Shown here: positions 24,584 to 33,160 of the stretch, one piece after another
How the letters are laid out: the number at the start of each line of letters is the position of its first letter
Numbering within the stretch: position 1 is the first letter of the stretch
Assembly: GCF_905397275.1 (NCBI RefSeq)
Contig: NZ_CAJPUY010000025.1
Span: 1 to 64,000, forward strand
Source: Cupriavidus yeoncheonensis
Lineage (GTDB): Bacteria > Pseudomonadota > Gammaproteobacteria > Burkholderiales > Burkholderiaceae
Length of the DNA: 64,000 nt
Direction of reading: 5' to 3'
Made by a program: the position numbers and the translations under genes
The notes under the pieces: model-generated
What the model was told of the DNA's origin: nothing
Seen by the model: the letters and a program-made list of their open reading frames with translations, nothing else
Database searches by the model: none

Positions 24584-25918
24584 ATGTATGGAACCCGCGT
24601 CGCCCGCCTGCGCAGGGAATGGAATCTGCAGAAGCTGCGCGCGCTCGCGCGCTATGCGCTGCGCCGCGCGGGCGAAGGCCGCCTGCCCCAGGTCGCCGCC
24701 AGCCTGACCTTCACCACCTTCCTGTCGGTCGTGCCGGTGCTGACGGTGGCGTTCGCGCTGCTGGCCGCGTTCCCGGTATTCAGGGAGTTCCGCGCGGACA
24801 TCGAGACCTTCCTGTTCCAGAACCTGATTCCCGGCAACGTCAGTGAATCGATCTCGCGCTACCTCGGCCAGTTTTCCAAGAGCGCACGCGGCCTGACGGC
24901 GATGGGCCTGGGCGGGCTGATGCTGACGTCGGTGCTGACCATGCTGACGGTGGAAGATGCGCTCAATGCGATCTGGCGCGTCAAGCAGCGCCGGCCATTG
25001 GCGCAGCGCGTGCTGGTGTTCTGGGCCGTGCTGACGTTCGGCCCGGTGCTGATCGGCGCCAGCCTGTCGATCAGTTCCTACCTGATCTCGGTCTCGGCGG
25101 GCTATGTCGGCAATATGCCGATCGGCCTGGGGCTGCTGGTCAGTGCGACTCCGGTCGTGCTGTCGGCGCTGGCGTTCGCGTTCCTCTATACCGCGGTGCC
25201 GAATGCGTATGTCGAGTGGCGCGACGCAATTGCCGCGGGACTGGTCGCGGCCATCGCATTCGAATTCGCCAAGCGCGGCTTCGGGTATTTCATCATGCAT
25301 ATCCCGACCTACACGGCGGTCTACGGGACCTTCGCGGCGCTGCCGATCTTCCTGCTGTGGATCTACCTGAGCTGGCTGGTGACGCTGCTGGGCGCCACCA
25401 TTGCCGCCAACCTGCCGGTCGTGCGGCACGGGCACTGGCGCCGGCGCACGTTCGCCGGCAGCGAGTTCTTCGATGCATTGGGCGTGCTGTTGCTGCTGTA
25501 CAAGGCGCGCGACGAGGTGCCGCGCAGCGTGGGGGAGCTGGACCTGGGGCGCAAGCTTCGTGTCGAAGCCGACTACCTTGCCGTGCTGCTCGGCAAGCTC
25601 AAGGCCATGCACCTGATCGGCAAGCTGCAGCAGGATCGCGGGCAGGCGCACTGGGCGCTGCTTTGTGATCCGTCGCAGGTGACGCTGCGGATGCTGTATG
25701 ACCGGCTGGTGCTGAACCTGCCGCGCTTGCCGCGCACGGCGCTGGCGCAGCAGCTGCAGGGGGCGGAGTCGCTCAAATCGATCCTGATCAATCCGCAGCT
25801 GGACCAGCCGCTGGAGGTGGTGTTCCGGGAGCAGGGCGCCGCCGGTCCATCGGTGGCCGAGTCGACTGAACCGCCGAGGCCGGCGCTGGAGGTGGTGCCG
25901 CCGGGGCGCCGGGGATAG
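24584..25918 (+). CDS. YihY/BrkB-family inner-membrane protein
   Basis: 444 residues from an ATG at 24584, with AGGAG eleven bases upstream. The first about 290 residues are the YihY domain with six membrane segments: LPQVAASLTFTTFLSVVPVL, GLTAMGLGGLMLTSVLTML, VLTFGPVLIGASLSISSYLI, LGLLVSATPVVLSALAFAFL and the ending AALPIFLLWIYLSWLVTLLG. A soluble C-terminal domain of about 150 residues follows, with a winged-helix look (EVPRSVGELDLGRKLRVEAD). The family was once misnamed ribonuclease BN; its real role is unsettled. This long form is typical of beta- and gammaproteobacteria. Confidence 0.88.
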   Translation: MYGTRVARLRREWNLQKLRALARYALRRAGEGRLPQVAASLTFTTFLSVVPVLTVAFALLAAFPVFREFRADIETFLFQNLIPGNVSESISRYLGQFSKSARGLTAMGLGGLMLTSVLTMLTVEDALNAIWRVKQRRPLAQRVLVFWAVLTFGPVLIGASLSISSYLISVSAGYVGNMPIGLGLLVSATPVVLSALAFAFLYTAVPNAYVEWRDAIAAGLVAAIAFEFAKRGFGYFIMHIPTYTAVYGTFAALPIFLLWIYLSWLVTLLGATIAANLPVVRHGHWRRRTFAGSEFFDALGVLLLLYKARDEVPRSVGELDLGRKLRVEADYLAVLLGKLKAMHLIGKLQQDRGQAHWALLCDPSQVTLRMLYDRLVLNLPRLPRTALAQQLQGAESLKSILINPQLDQPLEVVFREQGAAGPSVAESTEPPRPALEVVPPGRRG

Positions 25919-25959
25919 GCCAGGGTGGCTTCGGCGCGAGCCGCCGCAGCCAACTGGCT

Positions 25960-26277
25960 TCAGAACGGAATCCGCCCGCGCAGGATATCCGCATACATCA
26001 CCCAATCTCCCATCAGGCTGTAGAGCGGATGGCGAAACGTGGCGGGCCGGTTCTTCTCGAACCCGAAATGCCCGACCCAGGCAAACGCATAGCCTGACAC
26101 CACCGCACCAGCCAGCCACCACGCATTGCCCGTGATGACGCTCATCAGCAGGCAAATCAGCGCTACGGTCGAGCCGGCAAAATGCAGCCGCCGGCAGGTG
26201 CGGTCACGGTGTTCGCTCAGGTAGTACGGATAGAAAGCCGCGAAACTCTCGAATTCGCGCGCGTGGGCCCGGGTCAT
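25960..26277 (-). CDS. DUF962/Mpo1-like membrane protein
   Basis: 105 residues from the ATG at 26277 with GGAG upstream. FESFAAFYPYYLSEHRDRTCRRLHFAGS carries the conserved YL..H....R..H..G pattern of DUF962, followed by two hydrophobic segments (TVALICLLMSVITG and WWLAGAVVSGYAFAWVGHF) and FEKNRPATFRHPLYSLMGDWVMYADIL. Yeast Mpo1, a relative, is a metal-dependent dioxygenase that shortens 2-hydroxy fatty acids by one carbon; the conserved His residues are kept here. Whether this protein does the same is not known. Confidence 0.85.
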   Translation of the reverse strand: MTRAHAREFESFAAFYPYYLSEHRDRTCRRLHFAGSTVALICLLMSVITGNAWWLAGAVVSGYAFAWVGHFGFEKNRPATFRHPLYSLMGDWVMYADILRGRIPF

Positions 26278-26369
26278 GGCTGTCTCCGAATCCTTGTAAG
26301 CCTGAGTGTAGCCCGCCGCGCGCAGCAGGTGCGGACGGCGCCGCGCGGGCCGTCCGCCGGTGCGGCCGC

Positions 26370-27194
26370 TCAGGGCGCCGCTACGACCTCGCGGGCAAAG
26401 CCGGACAGGGCATCGAGGACTTCGTCCGGCCGCTCGCCCATCATGGCGTGCCCGCATGGTACTGAAACCACGCTGGCATTGGCCATCTTCGCGGCCAGCG
26501 CCTGCGCGGCCCTGGGCGAAGTCATCATGTCCTTGCTGCCCGTGATGAAGAGCGCCGGGCAGGACATTGCCGCCGCGGCTTCCTCGCCATGCGCGTAGGT
26601 GTTGCAGGCGGTGAAGTCGTTATGGAAGACATGGACCGACGGGTTGTTGCGCGAGACGCGCTCCATCAGTCGCTGGCTTCCGCCCTGCATCCATGCGCCA
26701 GGCCCGGGGGATGACGGCTTGTTGGCCAGGCTCGAGTGTGACCACGCATTGACCATGGCGATGGCCTGGTCTTCACGGTTGAGCGCGGCGTCGAGCAGCG
26801 CGTCCGATACCTTCATCGGATAGGCCGTTGCGAGCATGGCGATGCCACGCACGGACTGCGCGTGGCGCGCCGCGCATTCGAGTGCGATCAGCGAGCCCAT
26901 GCTGTGGCCGAATACGAGTGCCGGCGCGGTGACGCCGGCGGCGGCCACCAGCGCCATGACCCAGTCGGCCATCTCTTCGACGGTGGCCAGCGGCGCGCCC
27001 TTGCTGCGGTTGTGGCCGGGCAGGTCCACTGCCAGCACGGAAAAGCCGTGGTTGGCGAACCAGCGCGTCTGCAGTCCCCAGACGCTGTGGTCGTTCTGCG
27101 CGCCATGCACGAACACGGCGCAGGGCAGGGCGGGGTCGAACGGCTTGCCGCCGGTATAGGCGTAGGCCGGCTGGCCTGCGATCTTCAGTTCCAT
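26370..27194 (-). CDS. Alpha/beta hydrolase
   Basis: 274 residues. AVFVHGAQNDHSVW provides the oxyanion hole, FGHSMGSLIALE the Ser nucleophile, ITGSKDMMTSP the acid and PCGHAMMGERPDEV the His. It lacks a signal peptide. Its ATG shares a base with the stop of the MetY-type gene upstream, so the two are translationally coupled and perhaps functionally linked (for example removing an acyl group from a sulfur or homoserine compound). The substrate is unknown. Confidence 0.88.
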   Translation of the reverse strand: MELKIAGQPAYAYTGGKPFDPALPCAVFVHGAQNDHSVWGLQTRWFANHGFSVLAVDLPGHNRSKGAPLATVEEMADWVMALVAAAGVTAPALVFGHSMGSLIALECAARHAQSVRGIAMLATAYPMKVSDALLDAALNREDQAIAMVNAWSHSSLANKPSSPGPGAWMQGGSQRLMERVSRNNPSVHVFHNDFTACNTYAHGEEAAAAMSCPALFITGSKDMMTSPRAAQALAAKMANASVVSVPCGHAMMGERPDEVLDALSGFAREVVAAP

Positions 27195-28504
27195 CAGGCT
27201 TGCCCTCCCTTGCCGCTCATGGCCTTTTCGGCGGACTTCAGCCCGCGCTTGAGGTCTTCGATCAGGTCGTCGGCGTCTTCCAGGCCGATCGACAGGCGGA
27301 TCGTGCCTTCGGTGATGCCGGCCGACTGCAGCGCCGCGGCGTCCATGCGGAAGTGCGTGGTCGAGGCCGGGTGGATCACCAGCGAGCGGGCGTCGCCGAC
27401 GTTGGCGAGGTGCGAGAACAGCGACAGGCTTTCGATGAAGCGCTTGCCGGCTTCGCGATTGCCCTTCAGGTTGAAACTGAACACGGCGCCACAGCCGCGC
27501 GGCAGCAGGCGCTTGGCGAGTTCGTAGTCGGGGTGCGATTCCAGTTCGGGGTAGGCGACGGACTCGACCATCGGGTTCGAGGCCAGGAACTGCACCACGC
27601 GCCGCGTGTTCTCGACATGGCGCGCCATGCGCAGCGGCAACGTTTCCACGCCTTGCAGCAGCTGCCACGCGGCCATCGGGTTCATGCAGGCGCCGAAATC
27701 TCGCAGGCCTTCGCGGCGCGCGCGCAGCAGGAACGGGGCGACCGTGCTCTCCTCGGTGAAGACCATGTTGTGGAAGCCTTCATACGGCTCCGACAGTTCC
27801 GGGAAGCGCCCCGAGGCCTCGAAATCGAACGTGCCGCCTTCCACCAGCACGCCGCCGATGGTGGTGCCGTGGCCGCCCAGGAACTTGGTGGCCGAATGGT
27901 AGAGCAGCCCCGCGCCGAGGTCGAACGGGCGCAGCAGGTAGGGCGTGGTGAAGGTGGAGTCGACCAGCAGCGGAATGCCATTGTCCTGGCCGAGCTGCGC
28001 CAGGGTCGGGATGTCGAGCACATCCAGGCCGGGGTTGCCCAGCGACTCGCCGAACAGCAGGCGCGTGTTCGGGCGGATCGCGGCACGCCACGCGTCGATG
28101 TCGCGCGGCCTGACGAATGTGGTCTCGATGCCGAAGCGGCGCAGCGTGTAGTGCAGCAGGTTGTGCGAGCCGCCGTACAGCGCGGTGGAGGCAACGATAT
28201 GCGAGCCGGCGCCCATCAGCGTGGCCACGGCCAGGTGCAGCGCGGCCTGGCCCGAGGCGGTGGCGACGGCGCCCGCGCCGTTCTCCAGCGCGGCGATGCG
28301 TTCTTCCAGCACCGCCACGGTGGGGTTGGAAATGCGCGAGTACACGTGGCCGGCGCGTTCCATATTGAACAGCGAAGCCGCATGCTCGCTGTCCTTGAAC
28401 ACGAACGAGGTGGTCAGGTGAATGGGCGTGGCCCTGGCCCCGGTGGCGGGGTCGGGCGCGGCGCCGGCGTGCAGCGCCAGCGTGTCGAAACGGGTACCAG
28501 ACAT
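27194..28504 (-). CDS. O-acetylhomoserine sulfhydrylase (MetY-type), PLP-dependent
   Basis: 436 residues of the Cys/Met-metabolism PLP family: FDTLALHAG at the N-terminus, YSRISNPTVAVLEERIAALE, TASGQAAL and the PLP lysine Lys207 in YHSATKFLGGHGTTIGG. The length and the ending GTIRLSIGLEDADDLIEDL fit O-acetyl/O-succinylhomoserine sulfhydrylases, which make homocysteine from acylhomoserine and sulfide. The family also contains cystathionine gamma-synthases and lyases. The ribosome site at 28504 is weak, but the family alignment starts there (MSGTRFDTLALHAG). Confidence 0.9.
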   Translation of the reverse strand: MSGTRFDTLALHAGAAPDPATGARATPIHLTTSFVFKDSEHAASLFNMERAGHVYSRISNPTVAVLEERIAALENGAGAVATASGQAALHLAVATLMGAGSHIVASTALYGGSHNLLHYTLRRFGIETTFVRPRDIDAWRAAIRPNTRLLFGESLGNPGLDVLDIPTLAQLGQDNGIPLLVDSTFTTPYLLRPFDLGAGLLYHSATKFLGGHGTTIGGVLVEGGTFDFEASGRFPELSEPYEGFHNMVFTEESTVAPFLLRARREGLRDFGACMNPMAAWQLLQGVETLPLRMARHVENTRRVVQFLASNPMVESVAYPELESHPDYELAKRLLPRGCGAVFSFNLKGNREAGKRFIESLSLFSHLANVGDARSLVIHPASTTHFRMDAAALQSAGITEGTIRLSIGLEDADDLIEDLKRGLKSAEKAMSGKGGQA

Positions 28505-28723
28505 GATGATTCGGCCGAGAGTTGTCTCCGGGCTGCATCGTAGCATCGCCCGTGCGGGGATGGGTCATCCGCCCGGAAACCGGCCTGTGCTTTACTTATC
28601 CGGGCGATCTGGGCTAGCATCGGCGCACGGGCGCCCCCAGCCCGGACATCCCATGAACAGATAAAATCAGGCATTCGGCCCCGCTTGGGCGCCATGCCGC
28701 AGGCACCGGTAGCGGAGACATAC

Positions 28724-29170
28724 ATGAAAGTCAGCGACATCCTCCAGATCAAGGGCAATACGCTCTACACCGTGACGCCTGACACCGCCTTGCTGGTAGC
28801 CGTCCACACCATGGCCGAGCACGACATCGGCTCGCTGGTGGTGATGGAGTACGGCGACCTGGTCGGCATGCTGACCTTCCGCGAGATCATCGAGACACTG
28901 GCCAAGAACGGCGGCAGCGTCGGCACCACCAGCATCCGCAAGGTGATGGATGACGCGCCGCTCACCTGCACCATGGAGACCGACGTCAACGAGGTGCGCC
29001 GCATGATGCTGGAACGTCACACTCGCTACCTGCCGGTGCTCGACAACCGCACGCTGATGGGCGTGATTTCGTTCTACGACGTGGCCAAGGCGGTGGTGGA
29101 AGACCAGAGCTTCGAAAACAAGATGCTCAAGGCCTATATCCGCGACTGGCCCGAAGAACACGCAGACTGA
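28724..29170 (+). CDS. CBS-domain pair protein
   Basis: 148 residues made of two CBS domains: ILQIKGNTLYTVTPDTALLVAVHTM..DIGSLVVMEYGDLVGMLTFREI and IRKVMDDAPLTCTMETDVNEVRRMM..TRYLPVLDNRTLMGVISFYDV. CBS pairs bind adenine nucleotides such as AMP or ATP and act as energy sensors; stand-alone ones have no known partner. The start is at MKVSDIL (28724); a longer start at 28685 would add residues not seen in the family. Confidence 0.88.
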   Translation: MKVSDILQIKGNTLYTVTPDTALLVAVHTMAEHDIGSLVVMEYGDLVGMLTFREIIETLAKNGGSVGTTSIRKVMDDAPLTCTMETDVNEVRRMMLERHTRYLPVLDNRTLMGVISFYDVAKAVVEDQSFENKMLKAYIRDWPEEHAD

Positions 29171-29190
29171 GCACGCCCGGCCGGGCGTGC
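29171..29190. terminator. Perfect 20-base palindrome after the CBS gene
   Basis: GCACGCCCGG followed by its exact complement CCGGGCGTGC starts right after the stop codon. It has no T-run, so it may be a weak or factor-assisted terminator, or an mRNA-stabilising hairpin. Confidence 0.4.
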
Positions 29191-29295
29191 CCCGGCCAGG
29201 TGCAGTCCGGCCATGCGGTGATGGCATGATGGCGGCCGGAACGCCGCCCCGGCAGAATCCCGGGGCCAACCCATCCGGGCCCCAAGCCTGCCAAC

Positions 29296-31194
29296 ATGAG
29301 CCAAAACAGCCAGTTTCGACTGCTCGGCGCGCGCCGTTTCGCCCCGTTCTTCTGGACCCAGTTCCTGGGGGCGATGAATGACAACGTCTTCAAGGTCGCC
29401 TTCACCTCGCTGGTGACCTATCACACGGCGCTGTTCGAGGGCGTGGATGCCCGCAGCGCCGCATTCCTGATCTCGGCGATCTTCATCGCGCCGTTCGTGC
29501 TGTTTTCCGCGACCAGCGGGCAGATCGCCGACAAGATCGAAAAGTCGCGCCTGATCCGGCTGGTGAAGTCGCTCGAAATTGCCATCATGACGCTCGGCTG
29601 CGCCGGTTTCGCCTGGCACAGCGCCACGCTGCTCTATGCGGGCACCTTCCTGATGGGCCTGCATTCCACGCTGTTCGGGCCGGTCAAGTTCGCCTACCTG
29701 CCGCAGCACCTGGATGAATCCGAACTGGTCGGCGGCAACGGGCTGGTCGAGATGGGTACCTTTGTCGCCATCCTGCTTGGCACGCTGCTCGGCGGCGAGC
29801 TGGCCGGACTGGAACAGGGCGGCAAGCTGATCGGGCCGCTCTACGTCGGGGTGGCCTGCATCGGCCTTGCCGTGGCCGGACGCGTCGTGTCGCGCGGTGT
29901 GCCGGTGTCGCCGGCGCCGCAGCCCGACCTGCGCATCAACTGGAACCCGTTCACGGAGACCTGGCGCAACCTGATGCTCGCGCGCGAAAACCGCACGGTA
30001 TTCCTGAGCCTGCTGGGCATTTCGTGGCTGTGGTTCCTGGGCGCGACCTTCCTGACCTCGTTCTTCAGCTTTGCCAAGGACGTGCTGGGCGGCGACCAGA
30101 ACGTGGTGACCCTGCTGCTGGCGGTGTTCTCGGTGGGCATCGGCATCGGCTCGCTGCTGTGCGAGCGCCTGTCGGGCCGGCATGTCGAGATCGGCCTGGT
30201 GCCGTTCGGCTCGATCGGCATGACGGTGTTCGCGGTGGACCTGTACTTCGCCAGCCACGGGCAGGCAAGCGGCGCGCTGACCGGCATTGGCGGCTTCCTT
30301 GCCGAGCCGCGCCACTGGCGCGTGCTGGCCGACCTGCTGCTGCTGGCGATGTTCGGCGGCTTCTACAGCGTGCCGCTGTATGCGCTGATCCAGAGCCGCA
30401 GCGCGCCGACGCACCGCGCGCGCATCATTGCCGCCAACAACATCCTGAACAGCTTCTTCATGATCGGCGCATCGCTGCTGGGCGTGGCGCTGACCCAGGC
30501 CGGCTTCAGCATTCCCGAGCTGTTCCTGGTGGTGGGCCTGCTCAATGCGCTGGTGGCGATCTACATCTACTCGCTGGTGCCGGAGTTCCTGCTGCGCTTC
30601 GTGGCCTGGATTCTCGTGCACACGGTCTACCGGCTGCAACGCGTGAACGCCGAGCGCATTCCGGCCGACGGGCCGGCCGTGCTGGTCTGCAACCACGTCA
30701 GCTTTGCCGACGCCGTGGTGCTGATGGCCGCCAGCCCGCGCCCGGTGCGCTTCGTGATGGACCATCGCATCTTCAAGGTGCCGCTGATGTCGTGGTTCTT
30801 CCGCCAGGCCCGCGCGATTCCGATCGCGCCCGCGCACGAAGATCCCGCACTGCTGGTGAAGGCCTATGACGACGTGGCCGCGGCATTGCGGGACGGCGAT
30901 CTGGTCTGCATCTTCCCCGAGGGCAAGATCACGGCCACCGGCGAGATCAGCGCGTTCAAGCAGGGCGTGCAGCAGATCATCCAGCGCACGCCGGTGACCG
31001 TGGTGCCGATGGCGCTGCGCGGGCTGTGGGGCAGCTTTTTCTCCCGCAAGGGCGGGGCGGCCATGACGCGGCCGTTCCGGCGCGGCATCCTGAACCGCCT
31101 GGAGCTGGTCGTGGGCGAGCCGGTAGCCCCGGAACTGGCCACGCCGGAAAGCCTGCAGCAGATGGTCACCGCCCTGCGCGGCGAATGGCGCTAG
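29296..31194 (+). CDS. LplT-like MFS transporter fused to a 1-acylglycerol-phosphate acyltransferase
   Basis: 632 residues. Residues 1 to about 430 form an MFS transporter of the lysophospholipid (LplT) type, starting FFWTQFLGAMNDNVFKVA with about twelve membrane segments. Residues 440-632 are a PlsC-type acyltransferase with NHVSFAD (HX4D, His467 to Asp472) and FPEGK (from residue 540). The design would flip a lysophospholipid inwards and re-acylate it. Related fusions add an AMP-dependent acyl-ACP synthetase (Aas); here the protein stops after the acyltransferase, so the acyl donor must be made elsewhere. Confidence 0.9.
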   Translation: MSQNSQFRLLGARRFAPFFWTQFLGAMNDNVFKVAFTSLVTYHTALFEGVDARSAAFLISAIFIAPFVLFSATSGQIADKIEKSRLIRLVKSLEIAIMTLGCAGFAWHSATLLYAGTFLMGLHSTLFGPVKFAYLPQHLDESELVGGNGLVEMGTFVAILLGTLLGGELAGLEQGGKLIGPLYVGVACIGLAVAGRVVSRGVPVSPAPQPDLRINWNPFTETWRNLMLARENRTVFLSLLGISWLWFLGATFLTSFFSFAKDVLGGDQNVVTLLLAVFSVGIGIGSLLCERLSGRHVEIGLVPFGSIGMTVFAVDLYFASHGQASGALTGIGGFLAEPRHWRVLADLLLLAMFGGFYSVPLYALIQSRSAPTHRARIIAANNILNSFFMIGASLLGVALTQAGFSIPELFLVVGLLNALVAIYIYSLVPEFLLRFVAWILVHTVYRLQRVNAERIPADGPAVLVCNHVSFADAVVLMAASPRPVRFVMDHRIFKVPLMSWFFRQARAIPIAPAHEDPALLVKAYDDVAAALRDGDLVCIFPEGKITATGEISAFKQGVQQIIQRTPVTVVPMALRGLWGSFFSRKGGAAMTRPFRRGILNRLELVVGEPVAPELATPESLQQMVTALRGEWR

Positions 31195-31229
31195 CCGGCG
31201 CCCCCGACAGTCCCGTCGCGATCACCGCC

Positions 31230-31970
31230 ATGCTAACGCTCTACACCTTTGGCCCGGCCTTCGGCCTGCCCGACGCCAGCCCCTTCGTCACCAAGGCCGA
31301 AATGCTGCTCAAGCTGGCCGGGCTGCCTTACCAGACCCGGCGCGGCAGCCTGCGGCGCGCGCCCAAGGGCAAGCTGCCCTACCTGGACGACATGGGCCGC
31401 GTCGTGGCCGATTCCACGCTGATCCGCTGGCATATCGAGAAGACCTACCACATCGACTTCGATGCCGGCCTGACGCCCGCCGAATGCGGCATCGCCTGGG
31501 CGGCGGAAAAGCTGATGGAAGACAATCTGTACTGGGCCGTGGCGCGCGTACGCTGGCTCGACGAAGCCAACTTCGAGCGGGGCCCGGCGCAGTTCTTCCG
31601 CGGCGTGCCGGCACCGGTACGCGGGCTGGCGGAGCGGCTGGTGCGTCACAAGATTCGCCGTACCCTGTGGAACCAGGGGCTCGGGCGGCATAGCGAAGAC
31701 GAACTGGTTGCCTTGGCCGCCAAGGGCGTGACGTCGATCGCCGACATCCTTGGCGACCGTCCGTACCTGATGGGCGAGCGCCCGTGCGGCGCCGATGCCA
31801 CGCTGTTCGCATTCGCCGGCAGCCTGCTGTGCCCGCTGTTCGACACACCGATCCGCACCGCCGCGGAGGGGCATGCCAACCTGGTGGCCTACGTGGCACG
31901 CATGCGCGAGGAGTTCTATCCGGATTTCGATCCGCAGGCGGCGCAGCCGGGCGAGCTGTCGCGCCGCTGA
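31230..31970 (+). CDS. Glutathione S-transferase family protein (metaxin-like)
   Basis: 246 residues. The N-terminal thioredoxin-like domain starts MLTLYTFGPAFGLPDASPFVTKAEMLLKLAGLPY and has PKGKLPYLDDMGRVVADSTLI, the cis-Pro and DS segment that binds glutathione. The C-terminal helical domain has GADATLFAFAGSLL. This layout is that of the bacterial Tom37/metaxin or failed-axon-connections type of GST. The usual catalytic Tyr/Ser/Cys at the tip of strand 1 is not obvious. The ribosome site is weak; the gene follows the acyltransferase fusion by 35 bases. Confidence 0.85.
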   Translation: MLTLYTFGPAFGLPDASPFVTKAEMLLKLAGLPYQTRRGSLRRAPKGKLPYLDDMGRVVADSTLIRWHIEKTYHIDFDAGLTPAECGIAWAAEKLMEDNLYWAVARVRWLDEANFERGPAQFFRGVPAPVRGLAERLVRHKIRRTLWNQGLGRHSEDELVALAAKGVTSIADILGDRPYLMGERPCGADATLFAFAGSLLCPLFDTPIRTAAEGHANLVAYVARMREEFYPDFDPQAAQPGELSRR

Positions 31971-32046
31971 GCGGCGGGCCTGGCGCAGAAGGGCGGGCAT
32001 TGGCCTTACAATGTAGGCCGTCCCCAATTTCTGTGCGGTTTCCATC

Positions 32047-33159
32047 ATGTCCGGCAATACCCTTGGCCTGCTCTTCACTGTCACCACGTTCGGCGAATCG
32101 CACGGGCCCGCCATCGGCGCGGTGGTGGATGGCTGCCCGCCGGGCATGGCGCTGACCGAAGCCGATATCCAGACCGATCTTGACCGCCGCAAGCCGGGCA
32201 CGTCGCGGCACGTCACGCAGCGCAAGGAACCGGACCAGGTCGAGATCCTCTCGGGCGTGTTCGAAGGCAAGACCACCGGCACGCCGATCTGCCTGCTGAT
32301 CCGCAATACCGACCAGCGCAGCAAGGACTACGGCAATATCGTCGAGACCTTCCGTCCCGGGCACGCTGACTACACCTACTGGCAGAAGTACGGCATCCGC
32401 GACTATCGCGGCGGCGGCCGCTCGTCGGCGCGCCTGACCGCGCCGGTGGTCGCGGCGGGCGCCGTGGCCAAGAAATGGCTGCGCGAACATTTCGGCACCG
32501 AGATCCGGGGCTATATGTCGCAACTGGGCGAGATCGAGGTGCCGTTCAGCGACTGGTCGCATGTACCGGAGAACCCGTTCTTCGCCGCCAATGCGGACAT
32601 CGTGCCGGAACTGGAAACGTATATGGATGCGCTGCGCCGCGACGGCGATTCGGTCGGCGCGCGCATCGAGGTGGTCGCCAGCAATGTGCCGGTGGGCCTG
32701 GGCGAGCCGCTGTTCGACCGGCTCGACGCCGATATCGCGCATGCCATGATGGGCCTCAACGCGGTCAAGGGCGTGGAGATCGGCGCCGGCTTCGGCAGCG
32801 TGGCCCAGCGCGGCAGCGAGCATGGCGACGAACTCACCGCGCAGGGCTTCCGCAGCAATAACGCGGGCGGCATCCTGGGCGGCATTTCCACGGGCCAGGA
32901 CATCACCGTGTCGCTGGCGATCAAGCCGACTTCCAGCATCCGCACGCCGCGCGAGTCCATCGACAAGTCCGGCAACGCGGCGACCGTCGAGACCTTCGGC
33001 CGCCACGACCCGTGCGTGGGCATCCGCGCGACGCCGATCGCCGAGGCGCTGCTGGCGCTGGTGCTGGTCGACCACGCGCTGCGCCACCGTGCCCAGTGCG
33101 GCGACGTCAAGGTGGACACGCCGCGCATTGCCGCGCAGGCACCCGGCCAGCCGGGCTGA
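32047..33159 (+). CDS. aroC: Chorismate synthase
   Basis: 370 residues, full length. Converts 5-enolpyruvylshikimate 3-phosphate to chorismate using reduced FMN, the last common step to the aromatic amino acids. Signatures: FGESHGPAIGAVVDGCPPG at the N-terminus (catalytic His19), RDYRGGGRSSAR, GGILGGISTGQDI, KSGNAATVETFGRHDPCVGIRATPIAEA, and ALRHRAQCGDV near the end. The promoter is probably in the 76-base upstream gap. It is followed at once by an MFS gene. Confidence 0.96.
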   Translation: MSGNTLGLLFTVTTFGESHGPAIGAVVDGCPPGMALTEADIQTDLDRRKPGTSRHVTQRKEPDQVEILSGVFEGKTTGTPICLLIRNTDQRSKDYGNIVETFRPGHADYTYWQKYGIRDYRGGGRSSARLTAPVVAAGAVAKKWLREHFGTEIRGYMSQLGEIEVPFSDWSHVPENPFFAANADIVPELETYMDALRRDGDSVGARIEVVASNVPVGLGEPLFDRLDADIAHAMMGLNAVKGVEIGAGFGSVAQRGSEHGDELTAQGFRSNNAGGILGGISTGQDITVSLAIKPTSSIRTPRESIDKSGNAATVETFGRHDPCVGIRATPIAEALLALVLVDHALRHRAQCGDVKVDTPRIAAQAPGQPG

Positions 33160-33160
33160 G

